Shown piece after piece: positions 17,077 to 26,264 of a stretch of DNA of 64,000 nucleotides (position 1 is the stretch's first letter; each line of letters begins with the position of its first letter). The notes beneath the pieces were generated by a model. That model searched no databases. It was not told where the DNA came from and was given only the letters and a program-made list of their open reading frames with translations. The DNA comes from Parafannyhessea umbonata (GTDB lineage: Bacteria > Actinomycetota > Coriobacteriia > Coriobacteriales > Atopobiaceae). The translations under genes and the position numbers were made by a program. Location: the NCBI RefSeq assembly GCF_012844235.1, contig NZ_JABAGR010000001.1:62001-126000 (forward strand), in the 5' to 3' direction.

Positions 17077-18813
17077 ATGTCTCAGCTGACGGTCGATCAG
17101 AAAAACATCAGGACGCTTCTCCAGGACGAGGACGCCGACTTTCTCATCCCGGACTACCAGCGGCCATACGCCTGGGGAGAGGACGAGTGCTCCACCCTGT
17201 GGGATGACCTCTTCGCCTTCGCGTTCCCCAACAACGCAAGCGACCGGTTCGACAAGCGTAACGACTACTTCCTTGGGCCCATAGTCACGTTCAAGAACGA
17301 CGAGGGGCAGCAGGAGATTATCGACGGCCAGCAGAGGCTCACCACCATCATGCTTCTGCTCAGGGCACTCTACGACCGCTTCGCGAAGATGAAGGACAGG
17401 AACTCCGTCAGCCTCCACGACGACATCGCCGCATGCATCTGGAAGTCCGACGACTACAGCAACCTCGACATGACTGAGGACGGCCTCAAAATCAAGTCCG
17501 AGGTCGCCTCCGACAACGATAAGGGCGAATTCCTGCATATTCTGCGGGACGGCAAGGCCAACCCCGCATGGAAGAGCAGCTACGCGAAGAACTTCCGGTA
17601 CTTCCAGGGCAAGATTGCGGAGCTCGCCGAGAACTATGACGGCTACTCGACCCTCTTCGCCTCCCGCATCATGCGCCACGTGATACTGCTCCCCATCGAG
17701 GCTGGGTCGCAGGACACAGCGCTGCGCATCTTCTCGACGCTGAACGACCGCGGACTCCCGCTCTCCGACGCCGACATCTTCAAGAGCCAGCTCTACAAGC
17801 ACTTCTCCAGCGAGGGCAGGAAGGATGACTTCGTCACGCGCTGGAAGGCGATGGAGGAAAGCGCCAATGATCTTCTCCACCCGCTTCGTGGCACACCCAT
17901 GGATGAGCTCTTTACACGCTACATGTACTACCGCAGAGCGCTCAGGGGCACGACGGGCACGACCACCGAGTCCCTGCGCGGGTTCTACGCTAGGAACAAG
18001 TACTCCATCCTGCACGAGGACAGAACCCTGGACGACCTCGAGTCGCTCCTTGGCTTCTGGCAGCGCGTCGAGACCGGGGATGGCTTCTCCGACGCGGCCA
18101 ACAGGCGCTTTGCGATTTTGCGTTTTGCGCCCAACGGCATGTGGTACTACCTGCTGAGCGTCTGGTTCCTCGCGCGCCGCGACGGCAGCGACAACCTGGA
18201 CGACGAGGGCCTCGTGCGGCTGCTCGACCTCACCATCGCCTTCGTCTGGTACTACGCCATCGAGCGTCCGGGTGTGAACTCCCTTCGCACCCCCATGTTC
18301 CCCGAGATGGTCAACATCGTGAACGGCACGGACGTGAGCTTCTCGAACTACCGGTTTGGCAGGGAGGACGTAATAGCCCGCATCCGCGCCTTCCAGTTCA
18401 CCAACCAGCGTGCGATCACTCGCTCCATGCTCGCCTGGTGGGCGTACCACGATCCGGCGCAGGGGCTGTGGGACAACGACACGGTCCTCGAGGTGGAGCA
18501 CATCTACGCCCGCAAACGCGCAGAGGTCGAGCCCCTGCAAGACCGTTCTGACCTTGAGGCTCTCGGCAACAAGGCGCTTCTGGAGAAGCGTGTGAACATC
18601 CGCGCCGCTGACTATCGTCTCTCCGACAAGAAGAAGTACTACGAGGGCTTCGTTGACGGAAACGGGAGGACGCGAGAGGGCACCAAGAACGTGGAGCTTC
18701 TTGGAATCGTGAGGTCGAAAACGGACTTCACCGAGGCCGACATAGTAGACCGCACCAACGACATCATCGATTCGTTCGTCGACTTCATGGACTCGAACGG
18801 ACTTATCGGATAA
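17077..18813 (+). CDS. DUF262/DUF1524 protein, GmrSD-type restriction-like nuclease
   Basis: 578 residues. N-terminal DUF262 with the nucleotide-binding core (IPDYQRPYAW at 24-33, then DGQQRLTT at 83-90); C-terminal DUF1524 with an HNH-like VEHIYARKR (His475) followed by LGNKALLEKRVN. The start is the ATG at 17077 behind GAGAGGG. GmrSD proteins are single-gene type IV systems that use NTP and cut modified phage DNA; the present protein has the standard domain order and length. It stands alone, with a BREX relic upstream and an ADP-ribosylglycohydrolase gene 41 bp downstream in the same direction. Confidence 0.88.
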   Translation: MSQLTVDQKNIRTLLQDEDADFLIPDYQRPYAWGEDECSTLWDDLFAFAFPNNASDRFDKRNDYFLGPIVTFKNDEGQQEIIDGQQRLTTIMLLLRALYDRFAKMKDRNSVSLHDDIAACIWKSDDYSNLDMTEDGLKIKSEVASDNDKGEFLHILRDGKANPAWKSSYAKNFRYFQGKIAELAENYDGYSTLFASRIMRHVILLPIEAGSQDTALRIFSTLNDRGLPLSDADIFKSQLYKHFSSEGRKDDFVTRWKAMEESANDLLHPLRGTPMDELFTRYMYYRRALRGTTGTTTESLRGFYARNKYSILHEDRTLDDLESLLGFWQRVETGDGFSDAANRRFAILRFAPNGMWYYLLSVWFLARRDGSDNLDDEGLVRLLDLTIAFVWYYAIERPGVNSLRTPMFPEMVNIVNGTDVSFSNYRFGREDVIARIRAFQFTNQRAITRSMLAWWAYHDPAQGLWDNDTVLEVEHIYARKRAEVEPLQDRSDLEALGNKALLEKRVNIRAADYRLSDKKKYYEGFVDGNGRTREGTKNVELLGIVRSKTDFTEADIVDRTNDIIDSFVDFMDSNGLIG

Positions 18814-18854
18814 CCACGTCACAGCCCAATCCAGTTCCCCCCAAGGAGTCCCCC

Positions 18855-19652
18855 ATGCCCACCTCGCAGCATCCCTCCCCCACCCTGCGCGACTGCATGT
18901 ACGGGCAGGCCGTGGGCGACGCGCTCGGCGTGCCGTACGAGTTCCTGTCGCGCGGGACGTTCGAATGCACAGACATGGTAGGGCACGGCAGCCACGACCA
19001 GCCCGCCGGCACCTGGAGCGACGACACCTCCATGGCACTCGCGACCTGCGACAGCATCCGCGCTACGGGCCGCATCGACGTGCGCGACATGCGGGAGCGC
19101 TTCGTCCGCTGGTATCGCGAGGGCGCGTACACCGTGAGCGGCCTCTTCGACATCGGCGGCACCACCGCCGACGCGCTCTCCTCCGGGCGCGGTCGCGCGG
19201 GCGAGCGCGACAACGGCAACGGGTCTCTCATGCGCATCCTCCCACTCGCGTTCGCGGACGCGACGGACGACGAGGTTCGCGCCGTCTCCGCCATCACGCA
19301 CGCGCACGCAATCTCCTGCGAGGCGTGCGTTCGCATGGTGCACGTGGCCCGTAGGCTCACCGCCGGCGAGGGACTGCGCGACGTCGCGGGCGACTTTGTG
19401 GGTGTGCCCGCGAGCCAGATCCGCTCCGGCGGCTTTGTACTGGACACCGAACGCGCCGCCCTGTGGTGCCTTGCCAACACCTCGAGCTACGCCGAGTGCG
19501 TGCTCGCGGCGGTGAACCTGGGGGACGACGCGGACACCACCGCCGCGGTGGCGGGAGGGCTCGCCGGCATCGCGTACGGTATGGACTGCATTCCGGCCGA
19601 GTGGCTCGACGCACTTCTCGGCAAGGCGACCATCGACGCGTGCCTGTTCTAG
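18855..19652 (+). CDS. ADP-ribosylglycohydrolase family protein
   Basis: 265 residues, all-helical DraG/ARH-type hydrolase. Metal-binding motifs are all visible: GDALG at 21-25, TWSDDTSM at 53-60 and LGDDADTTAAV from residue 222; RDNGNGSLMRI supports the substrate loop. AAGGAG lies upstream of the ATG. The enzyme removes ADP-ribose from proteins or small molecules. Its context beside a GmrSD-type gene and a Schlafen-like ATPase suggests a possible role in countering or processing ADP-ribosylation in defence, but housekeeping copies also exist. Confidence 0.9.
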   Translation: MPTSQHPSPTLRDCMYGQAVGDALGVPYEFLSRGTFECTDMVGHGSHDQPAGTWSDDTSMALATCDSIRATGRIDVRDMRERFVRWYREGAYTVSGLFDIGGTTADALSSGRGRAGERDNGNGSLMRILPLAFADATDDEVRAVSAITHAHAISCEACVRMVHVARRLTAGEGLRDVAGDFVGVPASQIRSGGFVLDTERAALWCLANTSSYAECVLAAVNLGDDADTTAAVAGGLAGIAYGMDCIPAEWLDALLGKATIDACLF

Positions 19653-19748
19653 GGTGCGGGGGTCTTTAGTTGGCAAGACGTCCGGGGATCGGCCGCCCTT
19701 AGGCCATGCGGTAAAATGTCTCCCATTAAACATATTTAGGAGACGCCC

Positions 19749-21197
19749 ATGCAGCAGCCCATCACCCGGAACGACCCCGATCTCTTCTCCAAAGAGAAAG
19801 AGAATCTCTACTTCGACCGCAAGAGCGCGCGCCTCAACGCCAAGGAGACGGCACGGCACATCTGCGCCTTCGCCAACGCCTCGGGCGGCAAGCTGGTCAT
19901 CGGCATCGAGGACAACGGCGAGATAACAGGCTTCAAGCGCGACGGCGCGCGGGACATCGAGGAGTTCGAGCAGGCGCCGATCGTAGGCTGCGACCCCTCG
20001 CCCGTGGTGCACGCGATGAGGGTGCCCGTGAAGAATGCCAAGGGTCAGGACGACCAGATTCTCGTGCTGGAGGTCGCCAGCTCGACCGGGCGCGTCATCG
20101 CCAGGAGAAGCGACAAGGCCGTGTTCCTCCGCCAGCGCGACAGCAGCGTGGAGCTGGACCGCGAGCAGGTGCTGGCGCTCGAGTACGACAAGAACCAGCG
20201 GCGCTACGAGGACGAGGTGCAGGAGCGCTCCTCCGTCGCGGACGTGGACCCCGAGGTGGTGGCGCGCTACAAGGCGGAGCTTGGCACCGAGGCGAGCGAC
20301 GAGCAGGTGCTGCGCAGCCGCGGGTTCCTCCAGGACGGCCACCTCACCAACGCGGGCGTCCTGCTCTTCTCCGAGAACCCGACGCGGTTCATACCTTGGG
20401 CACGGGTGCGCGTAATCCGCTTCGACGGGAACAAGATGGAGACGGGCAGGCGGCTCAACATCGTGAAGGACAGGACCTTCGATGGGCCGCTGCCCAAGCA
20501 GATTGAGGGCGCGAAGGGGTTCATATCGAGCCAGCTGAGGGAGTTCCAGTACCTGGGGGACGACGGCAGGTTCAAGATTATCCCCGAGTACCCCGAGTTC
20601 GCTTGGTTCGAGGGCTTGGTGAACGCCGTTACGCACCGCGACTACGCCATGAGCGGCGACCACATACGCGTGATGATGTACGGCGACCGCCTGGAGATCA
20701 CTAGCCCGGGCGGCCTGCCCAACATGGTGACCTTGGAGAACATGAGGTACACCAGGTGGTCGCGCAACCCGATCATAGCGCGGACGCTCGTCGAGTTCGG
20801 CTGGGTGCGCGAGCTCAACGAGGGCGTACAGCGCATCTACGACGAGATGGCGTCCTTCTTCCTGAACGAGCCAACGTATTCGGAGCCCAACGGCATGTCG
20901 GTGCGCTTGGTGCTGCAGAACAGCATCACCTCGCGCGTGCTGAGGCAGGCCGACGCCGTGGCGGAAAGCTTGGGCGAGGGCGTGTACGGGGACCTCAGCG
21001 AGTACGAGCTCGCCGCCGTGCAATACACGTATGGGAAGGGGCGGGTGACGGTGAGGGGGCTCGCAGAACATCTGGGGCGCAGCAGCAAGGTGGCCCGTGC
21101 GACGCTCAGATCGCTCGCTGACAAGCGCATCCTCGACTGGCACGGCACCAGCGCGACCGACCCCTCCCAGTACTATGACCTTCACAGGGCAGAGTAG
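19749..21197 (+). CDS. AlbA_2 (Schlafen-like) ATP-binding protein, COG2865-type
   Basis: 482 residues. The N-terminal AlbA_2/Schlafen fold carries FDRKSARLNAKETARHICAF and ANASGGKLVIGIEDNG (~21-56). A HATPase-like part follows with FEGLVNAVTHRDYAMSG (~residues 287-303) and RLEITSPGGLP, and the C-terminal third ends in a winged helix (GRVTVRGLAEHLGRSSKVAR). TAGGAGA precedes the ATG. Such proteins are reported as transcription regulators or parts of phage-defence loci. It is the only intact member of a family that has three decayed relatives in this window. Confidence 0.82.
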   Translation: MQQPITRNDPDLFSKEKENLYFDRKSARLNAKETARHICAFANASGGKLVIGIEDNGEITGFKRDGARDIEEFEQAPIVGCDPSPVVHAMRVPVKNAKGQDDQILVLEVASSTGRVIARRSDKAVFLRQRDSSVELDREQVLALEYDKNQRRYEDEVQERSSVADVDPEVVARYKAELGTEASDEQVLRSRGFLQDGHLTNAGVLLFSENPTRFIPWARVRVIRFDGNKMETGRRLNIVKDRTFDGPLPKQIEGAKGFISSQLREFQYLGDDGRFKIIPEYPEFAWFEGLVNAVTHRDYAMSGDHIRVMMYGDRLEITSPGGLPNMVTLENMRYTRWSRNPIIARTLVEFGWVRELNEGVQRIYDEMASFFLNEPTYSEPNGMSVRLVLQNSITSRVLRQADAVAESLGEGVYGDLSEYELAAVQYTYGKGRVTVRGLAEHLGRSSKVARATLRSLADKRILDWHGTSATDPSQYYDLHRAE

Positions 21198-21706
21198 GTA
21201 AGGGCTCGGGCATAGCTTGGAAGGGGCTTTACGGGCAGCAGGGGCCGTCGAGCCCTTCCCATGAGGGCATAGCAGGTAAGAGTAAGTGCGAGTAAGGTTC
21301 GAGTATAGGGGCGTCGGGACAGCGATGGCTGCGACGCCGTTTGCCATCCCACCGCCCGCCGCCGGACGAGGGCTCTGGCACGCTCGCATGCGAAGCCCCA
21401 CGCCCCGGGCCACTCCCCGCAGGTTCGTGACGCTTCCTTGGGCGCGCAGGCCCGTGGGCGTCCTGGACTGCTTCGTGCAGGCGGGCGCCGGCGGGGTGGC
21501 TCCGCGGGCATCGATCGCAGCATCTGGCCTCGGCGACTAAACGCGTAACGTGAGAAGGGCTGTCCGAGAAAGCACCTGGCGAAAATGAACTCCTCGCTTA
21601 CTGAAATGCGATATATATGAGTCGCTACAGCCGCAAACTTCTCAAGCCGCGAGAGATGCGTGATGTCTGTACGCTGACTCCTTGACCTGCTGCTTTATGC
21701 GCTTCT
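21198..21706. other. Gene-free stretch holding repeat copy B
   Basis: 509 bp between the AlbA_2 gene and the convergent ATP-grasp gene. The left 320 bp is G+C-rich without a convincing gene; an open frame ending PRASIAASGLGD at 21540 shares the SGLGD-stop ending with the capsid relic at 16066, so it may carry a trace of the same phage sequence. The right part is repeat copy B. Confidence 0.45.
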
Positions 21707-21715
21707 CTACATCCT
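21523..21715 (+). repeat. Degenerate ~190-bp direct repeat, copy B
   Basis: Partner of 16049-16240 in the same orientation. Blocks in common include TCTGGCCT, GGCGACTA, AACGTGAGA, TGTCCGAG, ATGAACT, CTCGCT and the right-hand TATGCGCTTCTCTA. The right end overlaps by nine bases with the stop end of the ATP-grasp gene. In copy A the same right-hand block is where brxL is broken, which suggests that the block marks a recombination or insertion boundary. Confidence 0.6.
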
Positions 21716-22453
21716 CGGCACGGGCACGCCATAGTCACAGGGGTCATCTATCCCGACCATCTGGGCCCAGCGGGCGGAAAGCAGCTGCGCATACAGCTCG
21801 GGCCACAGGCCGTACGGACCGAGCGAGTAGCCGTCATTCACCTCTACGAGCAGCGTCCTGCCGTCCGAGGTGACGCCGAAGTCGGCGGCGTACCCGGCCG
21901 GCGCGCTGGCATACGCGGCAATCGCCTGCTCGACGACCTCCCTGCTCGGCGCTTTCGACCAGTCTCCGCGGTAGCGGCGAACGTCGAGGATCTCCCCGTA
22001 CCTTACGAAGCACCGATACTCCGAGACGAAGTCGACCACCTCGCTGCAGATGACGGGGAAGTCCTCCCCGCAGCAGCCCTTGCCGACGAGGTCCTTCGTG
22101 CTGGCAACCACGCACCCGGTGAAACGCTTGCCCTCGACGGGCTTCACGAACAGTGGCCAGGAGCTCACCTCGGTGCTCACGTGGTCAATCGTCGTCTTCC
22201 AGAGCCTCCTACCCAGAAACGAACGCAGCTCCTCGGGATAGTTGATCTCGCTCGTGTCTGCGCCAAGAGCGCGGAGCCTGGCACGGACGACGCCGAGGCC
22301 ACCCACGACCACGTCCTCGCGGTCGCAGGCATCTAGGCCGTCAACGGTTTCGAATGGAACTGTCTCGAACCCCATGTTCTTGAACCCGAGCCACGCGGTG
22401 TACTGGCTCATGCCTCGCGGCATCCCGTTTCTGCTCTGGATGAACGCCCTCAT
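21707..22453 (-). CDS. ATP-grasp domain protein (DUF4343-like)
   Basis: 248 residues on the minus strand with AAGAGGAGCC upstream. The C-terminal half shows an ATP-grasp core: WPLFVKPVEGKRFTG (Lys for nucleotide), then a CSEVVDFVSEYRCF strand and ADFGVTSDGRTLLVEVNDG, whose E-x-N is the usual metal-binding pair. The N-terminus (FIQSRNGMPRGMSQYTAWLGF) fits small ATP-grasp proteins of the DUF4343 kind. These ligate a carboxylate to an amine or thiol, but no partner peptide gene is seen next to it, so its substrate is unknown. Confidence 0.8.
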   Translation of the reverse strand: MRAFIQSRNGMPRGMSQYTAWLGFKNMGFETVPFETVDGLDACDREDVVVGGLGVVRARLRALGADTSEINYPEELRSFLGRRLWKTTIDHVSTEVSSWPLFVKPVEGKRFTGCVVASTKDLVGKGCCGEDFPVICSEVVDFVSEYRCFVRYGEILDVRRYRGDWSKAPSREVVEQAIAAYASAPAGYAADFGVTSDGRTLLVEVNDGYSLGPYGLWPELYAQLLSARWAQMVGIDDPCDYGVPVPRM

Positions 22454-22708
22454 CGCCTGGCTCCTCTTGGTTTGATGGATGACAACAGGGTATCAGCCTG
22501 TCGGCCGAAATAGTCCTGCACTCTTCGCCACTGCGGCGCTGCCTTTGACAAGAAGTCTGCATGTCCACCTCGCAACAGCGCGTCCCTTGTGAGCGAGAGC
22601 TCGATTTTCCTTCGGGAAAGTGGATGATCCAGACTCCTGGGACAAAGGTTTCCAAGAGCATGATTCGCTTGTCGGTGACGTGGACGTAGGGCAATGGAGG
22701 CGCGAGAG

Positions 22709-23638
22709 ATGGGCTATGGCCTTGTTCATCTGAAGAAGGTTGAGCTGCGTAAGGTCTGGCCGCATGAGGCGCTTGATTTCACCAAGTGGCTTTCGAGCCC
22801 AGCCAACTTGAATATGCTGGGCGAAGCGGTTGGCGTTGAGCTCGAGCTCATTGAGACTGAATCCTCTGTGGGATCATTTAACGTGGACATCTACGCGCAG
22901 GAAGCCGGCACCGGACGCAAGGTCATCATCGAGAACCAGCTCGAGGAAACAAATCACGACCACCTGGGCAAGGTGATTACCTATGCTGCCGGTAAAGGCG
23001 CCCAAGTCATTATCTAGGTTGTCTCCCATGCACTTGACGAGCACCGTCAGGCGATTGAATGGCTTAACGAGCACACCGATAACGACTTTGGCTTCTTCCT
23101 TGTTGAGATTGAGCTTTGGACTATTGGAGACTTTAAGCCGGCTCCCCGCTTCAACGTTGTAGAGCAGCCGAACGAGTGGACAAAGGCCCTGAGGCTGAGT
23201 GAGAACCTGTCAGAGACCGAGCGTGTCAAGCTGTCGTATTGGACGAAGTATCGCGAGATTGTACGTTCGACTCCCAATTTTCTTAAGGTGTTTAGTCCGC
23301 AGAAGCCGACGAAGGACCACTGGTCTACTCTCCGATGCGGCACAAGTGCCTATCACATAGCGCTCCTGATTGACACGCAGCACGGCCGAACCGGTATCGA
23401 GTTTTATGTGCCAGACGATAAAGACATTGGTCACAAGTCAATCGAGAACGCGCAGCTTTTCGAGAAGGCGCTGGGACTGAAGGCGAAGCCTTTCGACGCG
23501 AAAAAGGCGTCGGGTCTGCGCTTCTACAAGGACGGCTGCAAGATTAAGAACAACGAGGGCGAACGGCCTGGGTTTATTGCAGAACAGCTGGACTGGGCGC
23601 TCAAGATGAGGAAGCTGATCGAAGAGCTTCAGCTCTAA
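22709..23638 (+). pseudogene. DUF4268-type nuclease-like gene interrupted by one amber codon
   Basis: 310 codons in one uninterrupted frame except for TAG at 23015-23017 (codon 103). Before it: LHKV-type start, [34 protein letters not shown], which carries a PD-(D/E)xK-like D...E-N-Q core, and GKGAQVII; after it VVSHALDEHRQAIEWLN and a DUF4268-like C-terminal domain (FYVPDDKDIGHKSIENAQLF). Relatives usually have Trp at the broken position, so one base change (TGG to TAG) explains it. GGAGG eight bases upstream supports ATG 22709. It may be a fresh pseudogene or a base error. Confidence 0.75.
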
Positions 23639-23770
23639 GCTGGCGTTCGAATTCGACCCCGCGCTTCTCCAAGGCGCTGCCGTTCCGTTTGTGAAAGGTG
23701 CCGCACGCATGCCCGCCGTGCGCCCGCCCGTAGTAGTCTTGTGCTCGTGAGCACGAGCGACGGGAGGGCA

Positions 23771-24388
23771 ATGGTGCAGGAAAATGCCGGCGCGGTGACG
23801 GGGGAGGGCACGCGCATCAGGATGGCGACGCCGGACGATGCGGAGCGCCTGCTGCAGATATATGCGCCCTACGTGCGCGACACGGCCATAACCTTCGAGT
23901 GGGACGTCCCCAGCGTGGAAGACTTCCGCCAGCGTATCGCGCGTACGCTGGAGCGCTATCCCTACCTTGTGGCTGAGTCCGCGGACGGCCGAGCGCTGGG
24001 CTACGCGTACGCCGGCCCCCTCAAGGAGCGCAAGGCGTACGACTGGGCCTGCGAGCTCTCCATCTACGTGGCGCAGGACGCGCACGGCCGCGGCGTCGGC
24101 GGCGCGCTGTACGCCACGCTCGAGCGCCTGCTTTCGGCCATGGGCGTCACTAACCTCAACGCGTGCATAGGCTACCCCGCCGCGCCGGACGACCCCTACC
24201 TCACGCGCGCGAGTGTGGAGTTCCACACCCACCTGGGCTTCGAGTGGGTCGGCCGCTTCCACGGCTGCGGCTACAAGTTTGGCCGCTGGTACGACATGGT
24301 GTGGATGGAGAAGATCGTGGGCGACCACCCCGCAGACGCCCTCCCGCTGAGGCCCGTGTCGCAGGTGGCGGCCCTGCTGGGGGAGTAG
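23771..24388 (+). CDS. GNAT N-acetyltransferase (phosphinothricin acetyltransferase-like)
   Basis: 205 residues of the PAT/Pat-like GNAT branch: IRMATPDDAERLLQIYAPYV at the start, TAITFEWDVPS, then the acetyl-CoA loop in DAHGRGVGGALYATLE, and HTHLGFEWVGRFHGCGYKFG with the characteristic C-terminal W-D-M-V-W-M-E-K. ATG 23771 has GGGAGGG just upstream. The branch acetylates amino groups of small molecules such as phosphinothricin or methionine sulfoximine; the natural substrate here is unknown. It marks the return of G+C-rich backbone. Confidence 0.9.
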   Translation: MVQENAGAVTGEGTRIRMATPDDAERLLQIYAPYVRDTAITFEWDVPSVEDFRQRIARTLERYPYLVAESADGRALGYAYAGPLKERKAYDWACELSIYVAQDAHGRGVGGALYATLERLLSAMGVTNLNACIGYPAAPDDPYLTRASVEFHTHLGFEWVGRFHGCGYKFGRWYDMVWMEKIVGDHPADALPLRPVSQVAALLGE

Positions 24389-24469
24389 GCCCCCGGCCCG
24401 AGCGGACCGCTGAGTCGGCCCGCCGCGCCGCCGCAGCGCGCAGACATCCGCAAGACTTTGGAGAAGAAC

Positions 24470-25315
24470 ATGATCAAACTTGCCCTGACCGATCTGGACG
24501 ATACGCTCATCCCCGTTGGCGCACCGCGTGCCACGGACCGCGCCATCGCGGCCATCCACGCCATGGTCGACGCGGGCCTGCACGTTGGCCCCGTCACGGG
24601 CCGCGTTCCCTCGGCCATGGGCTGGATGTTCGCGGGCGACGCCACCTGCTTTGCCACGGGCGCGTTCTGCAACGGCCAGATGGTCTACATCGACGGTGAG
24701 CTCGCCCACCAGGAGGCGTTAGACCCCGCGTCGCTCGCCCGCGCGCAGGAAGTGCTGGAAGATGTGGAGGGTGCGGCGCTCGCCGTGTACGACGTGTTTG
24801 GCGACGGCCAGGCCATCCTGGTAAAGCGCAACGTCAAGAGCCTGGAGGGCCACCCGGAGGTCATGAGCGAGGTGGGCCACCCCACGCGCGCCGAGCTTGG
24901 CCCCACGCCGTGGATTAAGGCGAACGTGCACGTGTCTGGCCCGCGCGAGCGCCTGGTGCGCGTGCGCGACCTGCTGCGCGCGGAGTGCCCGGGCCTCGAC
25001 TTCGTGTTCCCCAGCCCCACGGCCCCGCTCATCGACATCACGCCGCACGGCTGGGACAAGGCGGCCGGCGTGCGCGAGCTCGCCCGCGAGCTCGGCGTGA
25101 CGCTCGACGAGGTCGCGACGTTCGGCGACTCGGAAAACGACCTGCCCATGATATCCGCGGTGCCAAACTCCGTTGCCGTCGCGAACGCGAGCGAGGACGT
25201 GGCCAAGGCCGCGCGCTGGCACATTGGGTCTGTGCGCGAGGACAGCGTTGCCGTCGCGCTGGAGCAGATCGCCGCAGCAGCGCCCAACGGCGCCATGCCG
25301 GCGTTCATGCGCTAG
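24470..25315 (+). CDS. Cof-type HAD-IIB sugar-phosphatase-like hydrolase
   Basis: 281 residues. HAD motif I is LTDLDDTL near the N-terminus, motif II lies in GPVTGR, motif III Lys in WDKAAGVRELA, and motif IV in TFGDSENDLPMI, with a C2B cap between. GGAGAAG precedes the ATG. Cof-type enzymes dephosphorylate sugar phosphates and other small phosphoesters in the cytosol. Not obviously linked to its neighbours. Confidence 0.9.
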   Translation: MIKLALTDLDDTLIPVGAPRATDRAIAAIHAMVDAGLHVGPVTGRVPSAMGWMFAGDATCFATGAFCNGQMVYIDGELAHQEALDPASLARAQEVLEDVEGAALAVYDVFGDGQAILVKRNVKSLEGHPEVMSEVGHPTRAELGPTPWIKANVHVSGPRERLVRVRDLLRAECPGLDFVFPSPTAPLIDITPHGWDKAAGVRELARELGVTLDEVATFGDSENDLPMISAVPNSVAVANASEDVAKAARWHIGSVREDSVAVALEQIAAAAPNGAMPAFMR

Positions 25316-25361
25316 GCGTCAAACCGCGGCACGGCCTCGTCGCGCCCGTGGCTCGGTGGCG

Positions 25362-26033
25362 TCACGCCAGCGCGGGCCACGTGACCACGGGCGTCTGGTC
25401 TCCCTCTTCCCGAAGCGCCTGCTCAAAGGACTGCACGTCCTTCTCGCCCTGGGGCGTCACCTGGCTCACAAGAAGGACGTCCGCCTTAAGGCCGCCGGCG
25501 TGCTCGTGGGCGATGGCCCGCGCCACGAGGGCGGGCGTGGCGACGTCCGCGGCGTCGCAGCCCGCGAGCTTGCAGAAGACTTCCGGCCGGTGCACGGCCT
25601 GCGCCACGGGCAGCCCAAAGCCGGAGGCGCCCACCACCTGCACCACGCGGTCCGCCTCGGCGGGGATCACGGGCTCGTAGTCCGCGTGCGCCTTCAGCGG
25701 GTGCCGCGCGGCGCCGTCCGCCTCTACCAGCACGTAGTCTGCCAGCACGGAGAGCGTGCGCATCTTCAGGCGCGGCGCCGCGAGCTTGCCGGTGCCGTCG
25801 CCGACGGGCGTGCCCACGCACACCACGCGGCTGTACCACAGCGCCTGCTCCACGGCGCGCTCGTCCGCGTCCTCAAGCACCGGGCACGCAAACGGCATCA
25901 CGTGCGTGGTGGTTGTGAGCACGACGGTGCCTGAAAGCTCGCGCGCCAGCGCGTCGAGCAGGCTCGTCTTGCCGCCGCTGCCGATGACCGCCGTGATGCC
26001 GCGCCCGATTGCCAGCTTGTCCGCAAGGCCCAT
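25362..26033 (-). CDS. yqeC: Selenium cofactor biosynthesis protein YqeC
   Basis: 223 residues with an N-terminal P-loop-like stretch, ITAVIGSGGKTSLLDALA (~13-30), then VVLTTTTHVMPF, VLVEADGAARHPLKAH and a conserved PVIPAEADRVVQVVG. The start at 26033 has GGGAGG upstream. YqeC, together with SelD and YqeB, defines the third selenium-use trait, in which selenium is built into the active site of molybdenum hydroxylases; its exact reaction is unsettled. It is separated from the rest of the selenium cluster by the PTS operon. Confidence 0.88.
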   Translation of the reverse strand: MGLADKLAIGRGITAVIGSGGKTSLLDALARELSGTVVLTTTTHVMPFACPVLEDADERAVEQALWYSRVVCVGTPVGDGTGKLAAPRLKMRTLSVLADYVLVEADGAARHPLKAHADYEPVIPAEADRVVQVVGASGFGLPVAQAVHRPEVFCKLAGCDAADVATPALVARAIAHEHAGGLKADVLLVSQVTPQGEKDVQSFEQALREEGDQTPVVTWPALA

Positions 26034-26150
26034 GTGCACGCTCCCTCCCAGGCGTGGCGGCCCCCGCGGCCGCCCGTGGCAGAATTCTAGCGCTCCGCGG
26101 CGGGTGCGGCGTGCCGTCTGCGGCGTCAACCATGGCGCGCGGTTCTTCTC

Positions 26151-26264
26151 AAAAGATTGCAAACGTATATAACGTATATGATATAGTGTGCCCAAAAGGA
26201 GGCGCCGCGGGGATGCGACGGTGCCACGAGTGAGCGGTGAGGGCGCGCGGAGGAAGGGGAGCGC
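26151..26264 (+). promoter_or_regulatory. Promoter/operator region of the first SIS gene
   Basis: An A+T-rich island in G+C-rich surroundings contains AACGTATATAACGTATATGATATAG; TATGAT (26177-26182) or TATAGT (26182-26187) could be the -10 element. The block CGTATATGAT recurs upstream of the PTS genes (27530-27539) and a related ATCATACATATGAC lies upstream of the gntR gene, so it is a candidate binding site for that regulator. A ribosome site GGAAGGGGAG precedes the start at 26265. Confidence 0.5.

Noticed and set aside
22341-22694. 117-codon minus-strand frame overlapping the ATP-grasp start
   Set aside because: Most of it overlaps the ATP-grasp gene in another frame; no ribosome site or motif.
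23015-23017. UAG read as pyrrolysine in the DUF4268 gene
   Set aside because: No pyl genes visible and the position is normally Trp in the family; a nonsense change is simpler.
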